Assembly (NCBI GenBank): GCA_031276375.1
Contig: JAISNE010000399.1
Location: forward strand, 1-6,676
Source: Accumulibacter sp.
GTDB lineage: Bacteria > Pseudomonadota > Gammaproteobacteria > Burkholderiales > Rhodocyclaceae
Direction: 5' to 3'
DNA length: 6,676 bases
The notes under the pieces are model-generated. The model was not told the DNA's origin, ran no database searches, and worked only from the letters and a program-made list of their open reading frames with translations. The position numbers and the translations under genes are program-made. This document shows positions 6,087 to 6,676 of this stretch, piece after piece. The stretch's first letter is position 1. Every line of letters begins with the position of its first letter.

Positions 6087-6676
6087 ATTCTTCGCGCTTG
6101 CCGCGTTCGTCGTCATGCTCGCCTTTTCCGCTCCGGCCCTCGCCGGGGCCTACGAAGACATGGAAGAAGCGTTGATCCGCGGCGATACCGCCGCGGTGAT
6201 CGCCCTGATCGAGCGCGGGATGGAGGTCAATACCGTCGACCGGAACGGCAATACGCTGCTGATCCAGTCGATCCAGCGCGACCTGCCGGAATTGTTCGAT
6301 TACCTGATGCAACGGCGGGCGCGGGTCAACATGCGCAACCGGAACGGCGAAACGGCGCTCGGCATCGCGGCTTTCCGGGGGCGCGCCAGCCACGTGCGGC
6401 GTCTGGTCGAAGCCGGCGCCGAAGTGAATCTTTCCGGCTGGCCGCCGCTTGTGTACGCGGCGTATAACGGCCACGCGGAAATCATCGACTATCTCATCGG
6501 GCAGGGCGCGGAAGTCGACGCAAAAGCCGAGAACGGCTCGACCGCGCTGTTTTTCGCCGCGCGCCTCGGGCATATCGAAGCCGTCAAGACGCTCCTGAAG
6601 CATCGGGCCGATCCGAACATCGTCAACGACAGGGACGAAACCCCCGTCGATTGGGCGCTGAAAAGCAAGAACACCG
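6073..6676 (+). CDS. Exported ankyrin-repeat protein (partial, C-terminus off the window)
   Basis: The frame opens at ATG 6073 inside the last 14 bases of tatD and has no stop before the window edge, giving 201 residues. Residues 1-24 are a classical Sec signal peptide: a basic MKKNR start, a hydrophobic core, and an APALA-G cleavage site after Ala24. No lipobox cysteine is present. The rest is built of ankyrin repeats at about 28-57, 58-90, 91-123, 124-152, 153-185 and 186 onward. The repeats carry the usual G-x-T-A-L, A-A-x-x-G-H and L-L-x-x-G-A-x-x-N patterns, clearest in NGSTALFFAARLGH (154-167). Such repeats bind other proteins; the partner here is unknown, and a periplasmic location is inferred. 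No Shine-Dalgarno sequence is evident, so translation probably depends on coupling to tatD. Confidence 0.88.
   Translation, partial: MKKNRFFALAAFVVMLAFSAPALAGAYEDMEEALIRGDTAAVIALIERGMEVNTVDRNGNTLLIQSIQRDLPELFDYLMQRRARVNMRNRNGETALGIAAFRGRASHVRRLVEAGAEVNLSGWPPLVYAAYNGHAEIIDYLIGQGAEVDAKAENGSTALFFAARLGHIEAVKTLLKHRADPNIVNDRDETPVDWALKSKNT

Overview
The window reads as GC-rich chromosomal DNA of a betaproteobacterium. The evidence is the gene order (ygfZ divergent from mltG-tmk-holB-pilZ-tatD), the style of the encoded proteins, and a CadR/PbrR-like MerR regulator. A Rhodocyclales- or Nitrosomonadales-type organism would fit, but the sequence alone does not settle the family. No rRNA, tRNA, CRISPR array, transposase or phage gene is visible.

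Left part (1-940): the start of a leftward metal-responsive MerR-family regulator is cut by the window edge. After it comes about 640 bases with no convincing gene. This stretch is full of repeat structure: tandem palindromic units of about 48 bases (382-487), a related C/G-rich stretch (541-590), a perfect 13-bp hairpin repeat (664-697), and a 234-bp element bounded by a perfect 18-bp inverted repeat (706-939). The last is packed with smaller hairpins and resembles a MITE or a structured RNA element. It ends one base from the ygfZ stop codon and is the least explained feature here.

Middle and right (941-6676): ygfZ (iron-sulfur cluster maintenance) runs leftward. Divergent from it is a tight rightward cluster: mltG (terminates glycan strand growth), tmk (dTMP kinase), holB (DNA polymerase III delta prime), pilZ (type IV pilus assembly), tatD (metal-dependent DNase), and a secreted ankyrin-repeat protein cut by the right edge. 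tmk-holB, holB-pilZ and tatD-ankyrin overlap by 4, 17 and 14 bases, and pilZ-tatD are 12 bases apart, so translational coupling is likely. The 107-base gap between mltG and tmk may hold an internal promoter.

Functionally the cluster joins DNA precursor supply and replication (tmk, holB), cell-wall processing (mltG), pilus biogenesis (pilZ) and nucleic-acid processing (tatD). It is a conserved housekeeping neighbourhood, similar in order to the Pseudomonas mltG-tmk-holB-pilZ-tatD cluster. I see no evidence of a new multi-gene system; the novelty, if any, is in the repeat-rich gap at 382-939.
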